From Juglans regia (lineage: Eukaryota > Streptophyta > Magnoliopsida > Fagales > Juglandaceae), in assembly GCF_001411555.2 (NCBI RefSeq), contig NC_049909.1:8935485-8999484 (forward strand): 64,000 nt of DNA. The letters run 5' to 3'. Every line of letters begins with the position of its first letter. Within the stretch, counting starts at the first letter, position 1. Under the pieces are notes generated by a model. That model ran no database searches, had not been told where the DNA came from, and saw nothing but the letters and a program-made list of their open reading frames with translations. A program made the position numbers and the translations under genes. This document shows, piece by piece, positions 10,717 to 22,836 of the stretch.

Positions 10717-11245
10717 GAATTAATGAATTAATTAATTAATGAGATGATATATTTTGATGGGGCCTACCAGAGTAGCTCAAAGATTGGAATGAGGGTGGTA
10801 ATAAGAGATAAGAAGGGGGAGGTTGTTGCTGCTTTGAGTGCTTCACGAAGGGAAGGCCAAAATGCCTTTGTGGCAGAGGGTATGGCATTATGGAGAGCAA
10901 TGGAACTCTGCTTAGAGATTGGCATGGTGGATGTGGAGTTTGAAGGAGACTCAAAAGAATTGATTGAAGCTGCGATGTCAGATGATGAAGAAGAGGATTC
11001 CAGATGGGGACAGATTGTTGAAGATATAAAACAACTAAGGCATCAGTACAGCAACTGGAAGGTGGTCTTCAATTATAGGGAAAGTAACGAAGTAGCTCAC
11101 AACTTGGCAAAAATGGCACTTTTGATTGATGAGGAATTAGTTTGGATAGAAGAAGTACCAAGCTCGATACATCATTATATTGTAAAGGGCAATCTTTGTA
11201 ACGATTTACAGTAAATGAAAGTTGATGAAATGATTCAAAAAAAAA
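10717..11245 (+). mobile_element. 5'-truncated LINE insertion with TSD and poly(A)
   Basis: A 17-bp direct repeat, GTATTAATTAATCATAT, flanks the insert at 10,700-10,716 and 11,246-11,262. The insert ends in a run of nine A directly before the 3' copy, the signature of target-primed reverse transcription. Its coding part begins mid-protein at the RNase H domain and stops about 25 bp before the tail, as in plant L1-type LINEs with a C-terminal RNase H. At the 5' side, 10,733-10,752 repeats 10,666-10,685 exactly, so the junction contains locally copied filler. Confidence 0.88.
10744..11214 (+). CDS. RNase H-like domain (RVT_3 type) left by a truncated LINE
   Basis: A 156-codon ORF encodes only an RNase H fold of the kind found at the C-terminus of plant LINE reverse transcriptases. 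The first strand holds the acidic FDGAY motif (residues 4-8). EGMALWRAMELCLEIG (45-60) supplies the helix Glu. FEGDSKELIEAA supplies the second Asp. The end motif NEVAHNLAKMAL has His/Asn where some relatives have Asp, which is common in this subfamily. No frame damage is visible, but there is no promoter of its own and the start Met lies at the 5' truncation junction. It is best regarded as a recent dead-on-arrival fragment whose ORF has not yet decayed. Confidence 0.75.
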   Translation: MIYFDGAYQSSSKIGMRVVIRDKKGEVVAALSASRREGQNAFVAEGMALWRAMELCLEIGMVDVEFEGDSKELIEAAMSDDEEEDSRWGQIVEDIKQLRHQYSNWKVVFNYRESNEVAHNLAKMALLIDEELVWIEEVPSSIHHYIVKGNLCNDLQ

Positions 11246-11262
11246 GTATTAATTAATCATAT

Positions 11263-11940
11263 ATATTTTGATAGTCATGCAACATCAAAATATTATTTAC
11301 TTCTATTTAAATATTAAAGAGTACTCCAAGTCCTGTTGTACGTAATTATTTTTTAGTAATTAATTACCTAACTCTCACTATCAAATTATGTTTTCCTTAT
11401 ATTCCACATGACTGGCGGCCACAACCTCCGGCCCTCGATCGACCTAACTCGTCGAACAATCCACAAAATTACAAATGATATCGTCGTCGATCGTTAAAGT
11501 ATCAAATTTTATTAGGTGGGAGAAAGACAGCTAACGGTAGACAATTCCCTTAAAAAAATAGCAAAAAACTATATATATATGCTATCAGAATTAAGTACAC
11601 GATTGAAATGAAAGCCAAAAAAAAAAAAAAATTAAGTTCATTAATTTGTGCTTGGTGGAGAACAAATATTAACAATAACTATTAAGTAATTTTTGGTACA
11701 GATACGTGATATTCAGATCATATCACTCCTAATAAATATTTGGTAAACCGAGTATTATTGGGTTAAGAGAAATGTTCTTTTTCATCATAAATTTTATCAT
11801 CTTTTGTCATATATGATGCTAATGTAGTATATTTGAAGTAGTCATCCATCTAAATGGTAGACATATAAATCAAATTTATACAAATTGTGTTACATTATAT
11901 AGTGTAATCGAAAAAAAAAAAAAAAAAAATCTAAGATGAA
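11263..11940. other. Intergenic AT-rich stretch
   Basis: No gene seen. Poly(A) tracts at about 11,621-11,630 and 11,910-11,928 and mixed AT-rich sequence; nothing else recognised. Confidence 0.6.
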
Positions 11941-12136
11941 GGCCCTGTTAGGATATAAGAAGTGTCTCATCTCATCTCATCTCATCATAATTACAACTTT
12001 CTCAAATTTTTACACAAAATATAATAAACAATTCAATTTTTTCAAATCTCAAAACAATAATAATATCAAAACATAATATTCTAATAATATTTTATTCAAC
12101 TTTAATCTCATCTCAACTCACTATCAAAACCGCACC
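11941..12136 (-). mobile_element. GGCC-ended MITE-like element, copy 1
   Basis: This 196-bp element begins GGCCCTGTTAGGAT and ends with the complement of GGTGCGGTTTTGATAG. Inside are a (CTCAT)n run near 11,967-11,987, TTCAATTTTTTCAAATCTCA and a second CTCATCTCA block. Its reverse complement matches 35,614-35,822 throughout in block order (GATGAG runs, TTGAATAAA, ATTTTGAGATTTGAAAAA, TTGTAATGA, GAGATG). I recall this family as abundant in Juglandaceae genomes. Non-coding; no convincing TSD. Confidence 0.75.
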
Positions 12137-12432
12137 AAAGAGTAGCATAATACTGCTATTTTGACTATACTAATCTAAACTATTTAAGAATTAGCTAAAT
12201 ATAATATAAGAAAAATTCTATTTACAATTCTCTTAATCACCATCCTCTCTCATCGTTCCTTTCCATGGAGTTGAAATGATTAAATGATAAATAAGTTATA
12301 TTGGATACTAAATTATTTTCTAATTATTTATGACATAATAGAAGATGACTTGATGACGATGAAAAGAATGATGAATAGCTTTGATCTTGGTGGTACACTC
12401 CCTCTAGGTCTAACGTTCGAATCTTCTTCGAT
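12137..12432. other. Intergenic
   Basis: No gene seen. It ends at the GAT target site (12,430-12,432) of the large CACTA element. Confidence 0.6.
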
Positions 12433-12839
12433 CACTACAAAGAAAATAAGCTATTACGGCGCCTTTAGTTATGCTGCAAAAGAAATCACAGGTAATGCTT
12501 GCTAATTACGATGTTTTTTGTGTATCTTCATTGAGTTCTAGAGCGGAATAACTTAAAATGCGCAAGAGAACAGTAAATTAATCTATTGGGTCGAGTTTGT
12601 GCCCTATTACGGCAACCAAGTCGTTGCAAAAACATCTAGTTTCTCGCGGCGGCTCGTGAGCTTCGGTAATGAATGTTTAATACGGTGAATTCATATTATC
12701 CCGCTGCTAAAAATCCTGGTATTTCATTTCGCGTGTGGGCATTTCTCCCTTGCTTCCCACCACCATAACCTCCCTCTACTATTCTCGTTTCCAAATAGAG
12801 CAATGCCTATATCGGTGAAGGGATTTCGAGCCCGAATAC

Positions 12840-15800
12840 TCCTCCTAAGGTGAGAGGGAAGGTAAATAAATCTCTAACTTTCCACAAGCTAAATCTCTCT
12901 CGTGGAAACAACGATAAGGAAGGTAAATAAATCTCTAACTACGCGGTTTAGGGTTTTTGGATTTAGCATATACTTTTGGTTTAATTTACGTGTGGTTCCC
13001 TTAATCTCATTTGTATGGGCATTTATTGGATGAAGATTCATATGCAAGAGTTGGAGGAAGGATCTTTAATTAAGTTGTGATGACCACCATCCAAGAATCG
13101 ATTTGTTACTCAATCGTGAACGACGAAGATAAAGTCCCATTGAATGAAGGTATTTTTCTATTCAAACAAAAATCATTAATAAACCCTATTAAAATTCCAT
13201 TCATCCATTTTTGTGTGAATTATTCCATGCATCCATTAATCAACCCTATTTGCAGTACAATCAATAGATTTTTTTTCTATTAATACACGAATGGGATCAT
13301 CTATCAACTAGGTCTGGGACTACATGTTCAATTGGTTTTTTGAAATTCTTAATTTTGACCGTATTGTATGTGGCTAATATATAGGATCATCTAGTTTTAA
13401 CACTTCTTGTTCAGGTGAGTCTCATTACTTCCTAAAACAATATTTGGACAGCATCATAAATGTTTATGTATCATGTGTGTCTCTATATCTCTATAATCCA
13501 ACTATTTGTCTTAATTAGCCTAATTGAAGGAATCTATATACATGGCCCCCATAGCAAATTAGATGTTATGCAGGTCTAAAACCATCAACTTCCTATATTT
13601 GAAATTAGTTCATCAATGTTGTTTTATTTATGATGTTCCTAAGGCAACCTATGCGAATTGATGCAGTGTTTATGTCAGTTTAATTGTCTTTTGCTATGAC
13701 GTGCTTGTGAAGCAACTAGATAGTGAAAGCTAAAAGAAAAGAAAACAAACATGATACAATTACAACCTCGATTATTTTAGAATGAGACCCTTCTGACAAT
13801 TCCTTGAAGGGTTGTTAATCAACCCTCAGCCCCTTCCAGAATATTAGATCTATACATTTTCCCCCGCTTTCAGAAACTCTACCAGGGCAGATACTTTGGG
13901 ATCATTGTTGATGAACTATTTGCCTTAAATATATACATTGTTGTTACCATTTACACTACAAGTGATTCTGTTTTCTTGGTGGGATTATAATGATTAACAC
14001 GAGTAGAGGAGACTAATTTAGATTGTTGTGATGGGAAAAAATACTTATAGTAGCCTACAAAATTGTGCTTTCTATGGCAATTGAATTTGAGAGAGCATTC
14101 CTAAGAAAAACCAGTACGTAAAGAATGTTAAACAACATTGATATATGATGTTGCAAGATGCCTCTCAACTCCATTATGTTGAAAATATAAGCTCGAGGCA
14201 TTATTACTAGGGTCTAGAGAACTTAGATATATCTTTACAACCTTATAGGACTATATTCAAGCTCCGCGTTTGGGAAGCTAAAAATCAAAACTGCTTGTTA
14301 TGAAGATGGTTTGGAATTTGGCCTTTACTTTTTGGAGGCCCTGGTCTTGTTAGTCTCTAGGTCCTACTAATACTATTACTTCCCCATAGGCAAGTATATT
14401 CATATTTTTTGAAAGAGGAAGACAAAATGATCTATGAAGTGTACTATGGTAGGTATCTCGGATATAGTTGTAGAATTGCCCATAAGATAACAAGAGAAAT
14501 GGATCGAGGATAGTTTAATCAAATAATAATATTGTTCTTTGATTACTTGTGAGTTGCATGTCCTCCTGATCCCACAACATGAGTATGTGGATCACTTATT
14601 GAGTTTGATATGGAATTGTCCAGATTTTTTTTGATAATTCAGATAGTATCCTAACTGACCAGTGCATTATGTAAAAGAATGTTCTCTATCAAGTGAAGTG
14701 GACTATACATCGTCAAAGGTAAAACTCAGATAACTAGACATATCATCCCTAGCTCACATGTTTGCATGCCTCAATGTCTTAAAAAGGGTAGGTTTCTGGT
14801 TATAAATGCAGTTGATAAAAGATTTGCAGCTACTTCTGAGAATCTAAGGCATACTCTCATGTGTTTGCATAAACAAGCAGAGCACCACTTGCAAACTTGG
14901 ATTGTGTGATATTTCTGCTAAACTCTACAATTATTAGTATTCCTCATTTGCAACGTGAATGTGGAAAGTATTCTTCATTTAATACTCTTCAAAAGATAGA
15001 AATGTCGTACTTAAATTTTCCATGTGTGTTGCATTCCCACTTTGCAACCATTACATTCAGCTCATCATAATAAAAAGGTTGACATTCCGAAATAATTGCA
15101 GTTTCTTCCATTGGTCTGATTTAATTTTGATTAACTGCTACCAAACATGTTAAACAGGTTCAGAAATCTAATTTGTACAAAATAAAAACCTTATATTCAT
15201 AGATCATAGACATGAGGAATGTTTTTAGGTTTTAATGGAGTGATGGCATAAAATCCTTGTTTAACAGTATAGGGTGTTCAACCCTTGGTCATGTAGTTGA
15301 CCAAGTATATTGGTTATTATTTGATACGACCCAGGTTTACAAATGAATAATGTTTTAAACTAGAAAGTCAACTTATAATGTTAAAAATTGTTAAGAACAG
15401 AAAGTGAATATGAGAAGAAATTGATTCTCATTGATACTTTTGATTACACAAGGGTTATATATATACATTACAAAAAGCAGAAAAGTAAAAAGAAAGCTAC
15501 TGAAAAATTAACTTTTGATTATGTACACAATTACAAACATCAATTCAGAACTTTTATGGACCATATGGTAGAAGCAACTTTATGCATCGTGTCCATCATA
15601 CTTCTTTGTGTGCAACCATGCATTTCCTTAGCTAAGGTTCTTCTTTTCTATGCATCTCTTGTGTCTTTTTTGCTGCTCGTGCTGCCTTTTTCTTTCCATG
15701 TACTGCATCATGCTTTATCAGCTTTATGCATCTCTTGAGTGTTGCGGTATATTTCAAGTATGCTTTGGTTGCTGTACTTGTGTAAAAACAGATTGCATTT

Positions 15801-17160
15801 TACTTTGTTACATTGTATACTGTAAGATATAATATTCTAATGAACCCATTCCAAGCAACCACTGCGTACGACAGTATATTAATCGTGTGGAAATGAAAGT
15901 TGAAGAAAACTAATATATTAAACTGTACATATTGGACAATATATCAATAAGTTTGTCGAAGCTACACAAATGCATTTACCCTTGCTTGTTGAAAATTATG
16001 ATACATCAATAAGCTTGTTGTAAACTAACCATGTGGAATGAATAATGTTTTAAATTAGAAAGTCGACTTATAATATTCTAATGAACCCATTATGGGCAAC
16101 CACTGCGTACAACAATATATTAACTATGTGGAAAGGAAAGTTGAAGAAAACTAATATATTAAACTGTACATATTGGATAGTATATCAATAAGTTTGAGGA
16201 AGCTACACCAATACATTTACCCTTGCTTGTTGTAAATTATGATACATATAACCAATGAGACTGAAAATGCTACACCTTCAAACATGTGATAAGTATATTG
16301 GCTATGTTGATTACTTGTCACCTAGGAAGTGGTACTCGGCCCCAACCTTACGATAACTTACTTGACAGGTTTACTACTATTCTGGTTGTGAAGTTGTCAG
16401 TTACCATCTAGACTCTGAAAAACTAATCCATTTCTACCTAGATGAGCCGTGTAAGTTATTTAAACTCATTGGTTGTTGTTAATCTGTATTTATAGAAACA
16501 ATTGTCTCACTTCATCTTTTCTCTTTAGATATAGGCAAAAGGTTTGGGATTTGTCTATAACAAATTGCTAAAAGGCACATAACATTTTCGTATTTTCTGT
16601 TTAATATATGTATCGTGGCAAGTTCCATACATTGGTGATTATTCCCATTATAATAGTTGATGTTAATAATGGCTTGGAAGCCATTATCCATTTTTAGTTT
16701 TGTCTACATGTGTCAGCATGCATATTAGGGCATTTCGTACAATATATTATAAATAAGTTTGGTTATATTTTGTATATGGGTAAAATTCTGGAAATTATGA
16801 AGTTATTTGTCAGAAATGTGCATGTTGTCATTCCTATCTGTTTTGGAATTAATGTTCATATGAAGTGGTCATTTTGTCTTGTGTTTCTTTGCGTGCATGC
16901 ATGTGCTGTGTGTGGTATTAACGATGCATGGTTATGTAGTACATTACAAGAACACTATTGCATCGAAGGCACTAACTCTACTACGGGAGGCTATGGGAAA
17001 TGATTCTGACTATTAGTAACTACCATCCATCCCAAACTTTTCTGGACCGCTTTTGAATATATGTTGGACCAATGACGATGATACCTGACCAAATTATTAG
17101 CTGCACTATGCCCTCTGGACTATCTTCCCTCTTCTATATGTCACACTAATAATGACTTCT
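12840..17160. other. CACTA 5' leader and long intron-like region
   Basis: About 4.3 kb without a credible ORF lies between the 5' subterminal zone and the first transposase exon. Long leader introns occur in plant CACTA elements, so this is probably untranslated transposon sequence. It holds a small tandem duplication (15,828-16,245). A short duplication at about 12,860-12,880 and 12,918-12,940 shares GGAAGGTAAATAAATCTCTA. Confidence 0.55.
15828..16245. repeat. Direct duplication of about 180 bp inside the CACTA leader
   Basis: About 15,828-16,009 and 16,070-16,245 are alignable copies sharing AATATTCTAATGAACCCATT, GTTGAAGAAAACTAATATAT, TATCAATAAGTTTG and TACCCTTGCTTGTTG, with scattered substitutions. 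A short third match (AATGAATAATGTTTTAAA, at 15,343 and 16,037) shows the repeated block once extended further left. Non-coding. Confidence 0.8.
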
Positions 17161-17186
17161 ATGCTATCTAGATAGACAAAAGTCGG

Positions 17187-17663
17187 ATGCATCTGAATGA
17201 TAGGCTTATGTCAACACAATACGCTGAAGGGGTTGAACAGTTCCTCACACTATCACGAAGCCATGCAGTGGGAAATGACCGCATTCAGTGGCTATGTCGT
17301 TCATGCTATAATAATATCTTCCTACCTATACTCGAGGTGGAAACCCACTTGTTCATAAATCTGATTAATCCAAATAACAACCACTGGATATTTTATGGGG
17401 AGGAGGAAATTGTGAATGTTAGTGATGACCATCAAGGTGCCTCACCTAGTGATGAAGACAAATACATTGATGACATGGAGCAGATGTTAGATGACATCAG
17501 GGAAGGCATGTTCATTGATACACCCTCTGACAGAACCGAACCTAGAGCTCAGCCACCTATAACCGAGGCTACACCAACCTTGTCATATGAAAAACTATTG
17601 GATAATGCTCGGCGTCGACTTTCTAGGGGTGTACAAAGTTTTCAAAGCTCTCATTCATTGTGA
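17187..17663 (+). pseudogene. CACTA transposase N-terminal exon (Transpos_assoc-like)
   Basis: The 158-codon ORF starts MHLNDRLMSTQYAEGVEQFL, then IQWLCRSCYNNIF, which has the C-x2-C spacing typical of the transposase-associated domain, then THLFINLINPNNNHWIFYGE. An acidic linker follows (DEDKYIDDMEQMLDDIREG) and a SYEKLLDNARRRL motif. The order matches the N-terminus of plant tnp2-type CACTA transposases. A few codons upstream (from about 17,172) may belong to the same exon. It ends in a stop just before the tnp2 segment, which continues in another frame, so a frameshift or splice separates them. Confidence 0.8.
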
Positions 17664-20600
17664 AACTGATGCACATTAAAGCTACTGAGGGTTGGTTAAT
17701 AAATTCATTTGACATTCTACTAAAGTTGTTGAGGTCTTCATTTCTTGAGGCTCAATTGCCACATTCATACGAGGAGTCACGATCACTGGAGCGGGGGTTG
17801 GGAATCAACTACCACAAAATCCATGCTTGTCCAAACGATTGCGTACTATTTTGACAGGACAATGCCGATATGATTGAGTACCCAAAATGCAAGGCCCCTA
17901 AGTGGTTGTCAAACACACATAGGAACCATTTAATCCCTTAGAATGTGTTGCGTAATTTTCCTTTGAAGCCAAAGTTGCAACAACTATATATGTCTGCTAA
18001 GATTTCAATTGATATGAGATGGCATAAACAGCAAGGAGCGAGTGATGGTAATACTATGAGGCATCCTGCCAATTCAGAGTCTAGACTACATTTTATAAAG
18101 ATCATAGTTGGTTTGGTAAAGATGCTTGCGATATCAGGCTTGGTTTAGCGAGTGATGGTTTCAATCATTTCAACAATCTTGCAAAACCTTATAGTATATG
18201 GCCCGTGATCCTCGTGCCGTATAACTTGCCTCTGTAGTTATGCATGAAAAAATAATTCTTCATTATGTCTCTCATTATTCGTGGTCCAAAATACTAGGAA
18301 ATGATATTGATGTATACTTCCAGCCGTTCGTAGATGAATTGAATGATCTTTGAGAAAATTGGGTGCATACATATGATGCATACACGAAGGAAACATTTAA
18401 ATTGCATGCTACTTTATTGTGGACAATAAATGACTTTCCTACATATAGTAACCTTTCAGGATGGTCAACTAAAGGGAAATTGGCCTGTCCTTCATGGAAT
18501 GCTGGTACAGATTCAATACGGTTGAACTTTGGTCGAAAGCACAGCTACATGGGACATCGTCGGTTTTTACCGGCAAACCACGTATGGTGGAAAGAAAAAT
18601 CCTATTCAACGGTAATGAAGATCACCGCATGCTGCAAAGTGTATTATCATGACCGAATATTGTAAGTCAACTAAGTCTTATTTGGGATGTGGAATTTGGC
18701 AAATGCCATAAGAAGAGAAAACGCATTGCTCAAGAGTTGAACTGGACGAAGAGAAGCATATTCTTCAACTTACCGTCTTGGTCTATACTTTAGCTTCAAC
18801 ATAATCTTGACGTTATGCATATTGAAAAGAACATATGTGACAACATACTCAGCACATTAATGAACATTCCTGGAAAAAGTAAAGATAATATTAATGCACG
18901 TTGTGACCTAGGTATAAGAAATGAATTACATCTGACGCATCAAGGTAACCGATATTCAAAGTCACATGCATTATTTACGCTAGGGTGGAAATATGTGACA
19001 TGACCCTTAACCCAACATGAACATGACACGATAAAAGCAGGTTTGATTTTAGTCTTAACGAGTTTGCATCAAAACGGGTTGACCCGTTAAGACAGGATTA
19101 CTTAACGAGTCACTAACGGGTCAACCCGTTATGACTCATTAATAAACTTGAATTTATATTTATACCCTTATACTTAAAATTTAAAAAATTCAAAAAATTC
19201 AAAAAACCCTAACCCTATAGCCCTCGAGTCCCCCAATTTTCTCAAATCTCAACTTCTCAACTAGTCAAGTGACCAAGTCTAACGCCACCCCCTTCAACCA
19301 GTAACCCTTGTAACATTAATCTTTTACAATGTATGTTTATCATATTTTTTATTGTAACTTTTATATTATTACAATGTGTGTTTATCATATTTGGTATTGT
19401 TGGGATTTTAATATCGGTATTTTTATTGTTTGAATTCTAATTTTTGACTTGTAGCTAGTTTTTTATTTTTTGTAGACATTGTTTATATTATAATATTTAT
19501 ATAAAATCAACTAGGTCAAACGGGTTGAAACAGGTCTGCTCAACCCATTAATGTAAACAAGTTAAAACAGATTGGGTCATGCCGTGTCATATCGTATCAA
19601 TCTATTTTGTATTTAGTAACGGGTCAAAATGAGTCGTGTCGTGTCAACCTGTTATCATAATGGATCGTGTTAGGGTTTGAGATTTTGACACGAAATCCTT
19701 AACGGGTTGTGTTCGGGTTAACCCTTTAAGTATAATGTATATGTCTTGACACGACACGAACATGACCGTTAACACGATTTGACTCCCCTATTTTACTCTT
19801 AGTGGAAATGAGAGGAAAATTTTTTTGTGAGTGGTTGGCCGATGTGAAATTTCCAGATGAGTTTGCGACCTGTATTTCACAATGTTTTTCTGTTCGTGAT
19901 TGCAAAATATGTAGGTTGAAAAGCCATGACTATTATGTTTTCTTGCAAAGACTACTCCCTCTTGCAGTTGAGGGTGCTTAAGAAATGATATTTCTTTGCT
20001 TTTGACAGAACTTAGCAATTTCTTCAAAGAGATTTGTGCATGAACGCTAAATGTAGATTGCTTAGCGCAGCTGGAATGTGATATCTTCCTCATTTCATGC
20101 AAGTTGGAGATGATTTTCTCTCTTTAATTTTTTGATGTGATGGTCTACCTAGCCCTCCATTTGCCCCGTGAGGCGTTGCTTGTAGGTCCAGCTTAATATA
20201 GGTGGATGTACCCATTTGAGAGGTATCTTGAGAAATTCAAGTTGTATGTTATGAATAAGACTCGTCCAGAAGGCTCAATAGCAAAAGCCTACATTCAATT
20301 CATGTTGAATGATTGACATTTTGCTCGATGTATCTCAAAGATATTGAGACAAGGTTCAACCGAGCTAACCGCAACATTGATAGTGGCGAAGAGGATGGGA
20401 GAGATGGGTTTAAGATTTTTACCCAGAAAGTTCATCCATTGGGTATGGCATAATCTGTGCATCTAGATCTAATACTATTTACCTCAGCTCATTGGTAAAC
20501 AACTACATAGAGATTTATGCCTACATAGAGTATGCATCTTTCTATAGTTTGAGAGTTTTCATCTATAAGCTTCTTTTACCAACTTAGTATGTCATTATGC

Positions 20601-20760
20601 TCACTGCACATATTTGGTGGTTATTTACACGAAGGAAATCTAATGTAAATTGTTTTAATGTGTGTAGCGAGCACTATCAAATATGTAAGGAAAAGAACCC
20701 AATGCATATTGATTGAACTCATGAAATAGAGTTCCCTTCATGGTTCAAGAAACATGTAGG
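17640..20760 (+). pseudogene. CACTA tnp2 transposase, broken
   Basis: Readable blocks in order: the N-terminal zone with GLGINYHKIHACPNDCVLF (about 17,660-17,854); a central region around 17,945-18,150; GWSTKGKLACPSW and RKHSYMGHRRFLP (18,363-18,600); the signature MHIEKNICDNILSTLMNIPG (from 18,815); then EWLADVKFPDEFAT and LKSHDYYVFLQRLLPLA (about 19,835-19,965); and a C-terminal EFPSWFKKHV near 20,730-20,756. Stops and frame changes are frequent, and a hAT-like element splits the gene at 18,982-19,791. Family identification (Transposase_21/tnp2) is firm; activity is excluded. Confidence 0.88.
18982..19791. mobile_element. hAT-like non-autonomous element inside tnp2 (810 bp)
   Basis: It interrupts tnp2 between HALFT and the block continuing at 19,800. 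Ends read AGGGTGGAAAT and, on the other strand, AGGGGAGTCAAAT. Flanks TTTACGCT (18,974-18,981) and TTTACTCT (19,792-19,799) form an 8-bp TSD with one mismatch. Both arms are rich in ACGGGT, AACCCGTT and CGTGTCGTG motifs in inverted relation (for example AACGGGTCAACCCGTT near 19,115). No transposase ORF. Plant elements with this ACGGGT/ACACGAC composition are common; I recall them as hAT-like. Confidence 0.78.
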
Positions 20761-21664
20761 TTACCCCACTTGTGTTATCGTCAATGCATACTGTTCCAGG
20801 TTGCACAACTAAAAGTTATGGAGAAATAACATTCGAGACATTTTTGAATAATTTGGCAGGTTCAAACTTGTGACGACTAAGACTTTCTAGGCTTTTGTGT
20901 AAGTATTTTTTATTTTTTATTTTGCAAGTCCAAGAGAGTTTTGGCCTTCATTAGAAATTTAGGGTTTAAAGCCCAATGGAACTAGGGCTCACGCCCAACT
21001 CAAGTTCTAGCATGCCACCTATCATCTAATAGAGCTTATGTTTAGGACTTGATGAATCTAGATAGAAATAAGGAAGAGAGGCAAGAAGGATCTAGGGTTT
21101 GGCTTACATGCCTACTATAGGAGATCAATAATTTTTCTTGCCATGTGTCACGCATGCATGTAGGTTTTGCTTGTAGGAAGAAACTTTGTGACACTTGTCA
21201 CTATGGGAAAGAGATCTAGAAGGTAATGATTAGGTTGTGGGAAAAGTGGAGCCTAGGGAAGGCCAAAAGGCTATGGACGCCAACCATGGAGAAAGAAGGT
21301 TTACTTTTTGCCATGTGTCATACATGTAAAAAGGTAGGTAAAAAGCTTATCTTGGGAAGGGGCAAAATCAAGATGGGAAAGAAAGGCTTACATGCCTAAG
21401 GCTGCTAGAAGGAAAATCTTGTGTAAGAACACCTTGAGGTGGACGGCTAGGGCAAGGATCTTTGTGCAAAATTGGACCAATCACATGCTTGTCCAAAAGT
21501 GTGGTGAAAGAAGATCTTTTTGAGAGAACAAAGGGGATTTCGGCAGCCCATGCACACAAACACACTCCTCACATGCCACTTGGCACTCATGCACACATGT
21601 AAGAAATTGAGGAAGATTTGAGCTTGATAAAAGACCTTTGAGCCATGAGGTTCATTGAACCAAG

Positions 21665-22640
21665 TAGGGGTGTAAATTTGAACCGGAAAACTAAAAACCC
21701 GGATCAGCCCAAACAGGTGGAGCCGGTCCGGTCCGGAACCGGTTTCTAAAACGACAAAATCGACCGAAACCAAACCCAGTTCCGGTTCTATGACTTTTAG
21801 GACCGGACCGGTTCAATATAACATATATTTAAATCAATTTTCTTAATATTATATATAATATTTATTTATAATATATAATAATATAAATTATCATTATATA
21901 TAAGATATTATATAATTATCACTATGACCATATATTATTATATAGTATTAATATCACTATTAGTATAGTATATAGTTCACTATTGTTCAGGTGTTCATCA
22001 AATACTTTAATGGTGTCACTTGATATTGTCATATTGTTTGTTAATTGATTATAATTAATGACATGTACTAGTTATACGTAGTACTTTAATTTCTTTTATT
22101 GAAAATATGTTCTAAAATTTAGGGGCTGACCATGAGGTCATGATCGAATATATCCCAACGTGAAACGTGAGATAGATTGAAACCTATAAAAATATGTGTA
22201 CAGTATGGAGTCATATAATTTATAATATATGTGTCCTCTATATATTTGTTATTAGAAGCAATAGTAATTATAATTTTTTTTTGGTTGTATTAAATCATGC
22301 TCATGTACGTATTAATTTACACTATATATATATATACATATATAAAAGAAGTAGGTCATGCAAAAAGCATAGCTGATTTTGTTGTCAAGTTCTTACTCTC
22401 TAATACATATAATATATGTTATTGCAAAGCTATTAGAATTTTAGGACATATAAGAAGATCAATAGTCTATTACATTTTATTAAAACTGGAAAACCAGACC
22501 GAAAATCGGTAAAATCGAAGGTACTGGTTTAGGAAGGTAACTTGTGCGTAATCGATTTTTAGAAATATAAAATCAGTGTATACCAGTCCGGTCCTAAATT
22601 TTGTCAAAAATCGGACCAGACCGAACCGGTTACACCCTTA
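21665..22640. mobile_element. hAT-like non-autonomous element, 976 bp, perfect 8-bp TSD
   Basis: Terminal inverted repeats are TAGGGGTGTAA at the left and its complement-type TTACACCCTTA at the right. The 8-bp direct repeat GAACCAAG flanks it exactly (21,657-21,664 and 22,641-22,648). Both subterminal zones are packed with ACCGG and CCGGT motifs (AACCGGAAAAC, CCGGTCCGGTCCGG, CGGACCAGACCG), while the core is AT-rich and non-coding. The perfect TSD suggests it is younger than the LTR-like block around it. Confidence 0.92.
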
Positions 22641-22828
22641 GAACCAAGACGTTAAATGGAGGGCAAAAGAGGAAGGGACTTCGGTTTTGAGGATAGAGGC
22701 ACCACTTGTGCAAAAAGGTGTATTATGTTTCCAATACAATCAAATGTTGATAGAGGAAGAGGTCATAGGATGACATACCACTTGGCATCCATGCATGAGC
22801 TTGGCTCATGCAAGAAGCTTTTGGTGTC

Positions 22829-22836
22829 TATAAAAG
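22829..22836 (+). promoter_or_regulatory. TATA box of the probable LTR
   Basis: TATAAAAG within GTCTATAAAAGGGAGAGG, followed by a C/T-rich leader-like region. It marks the likely promoter of the 20.9-24.9 kb LTR-like block. Confidence 0.55.
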
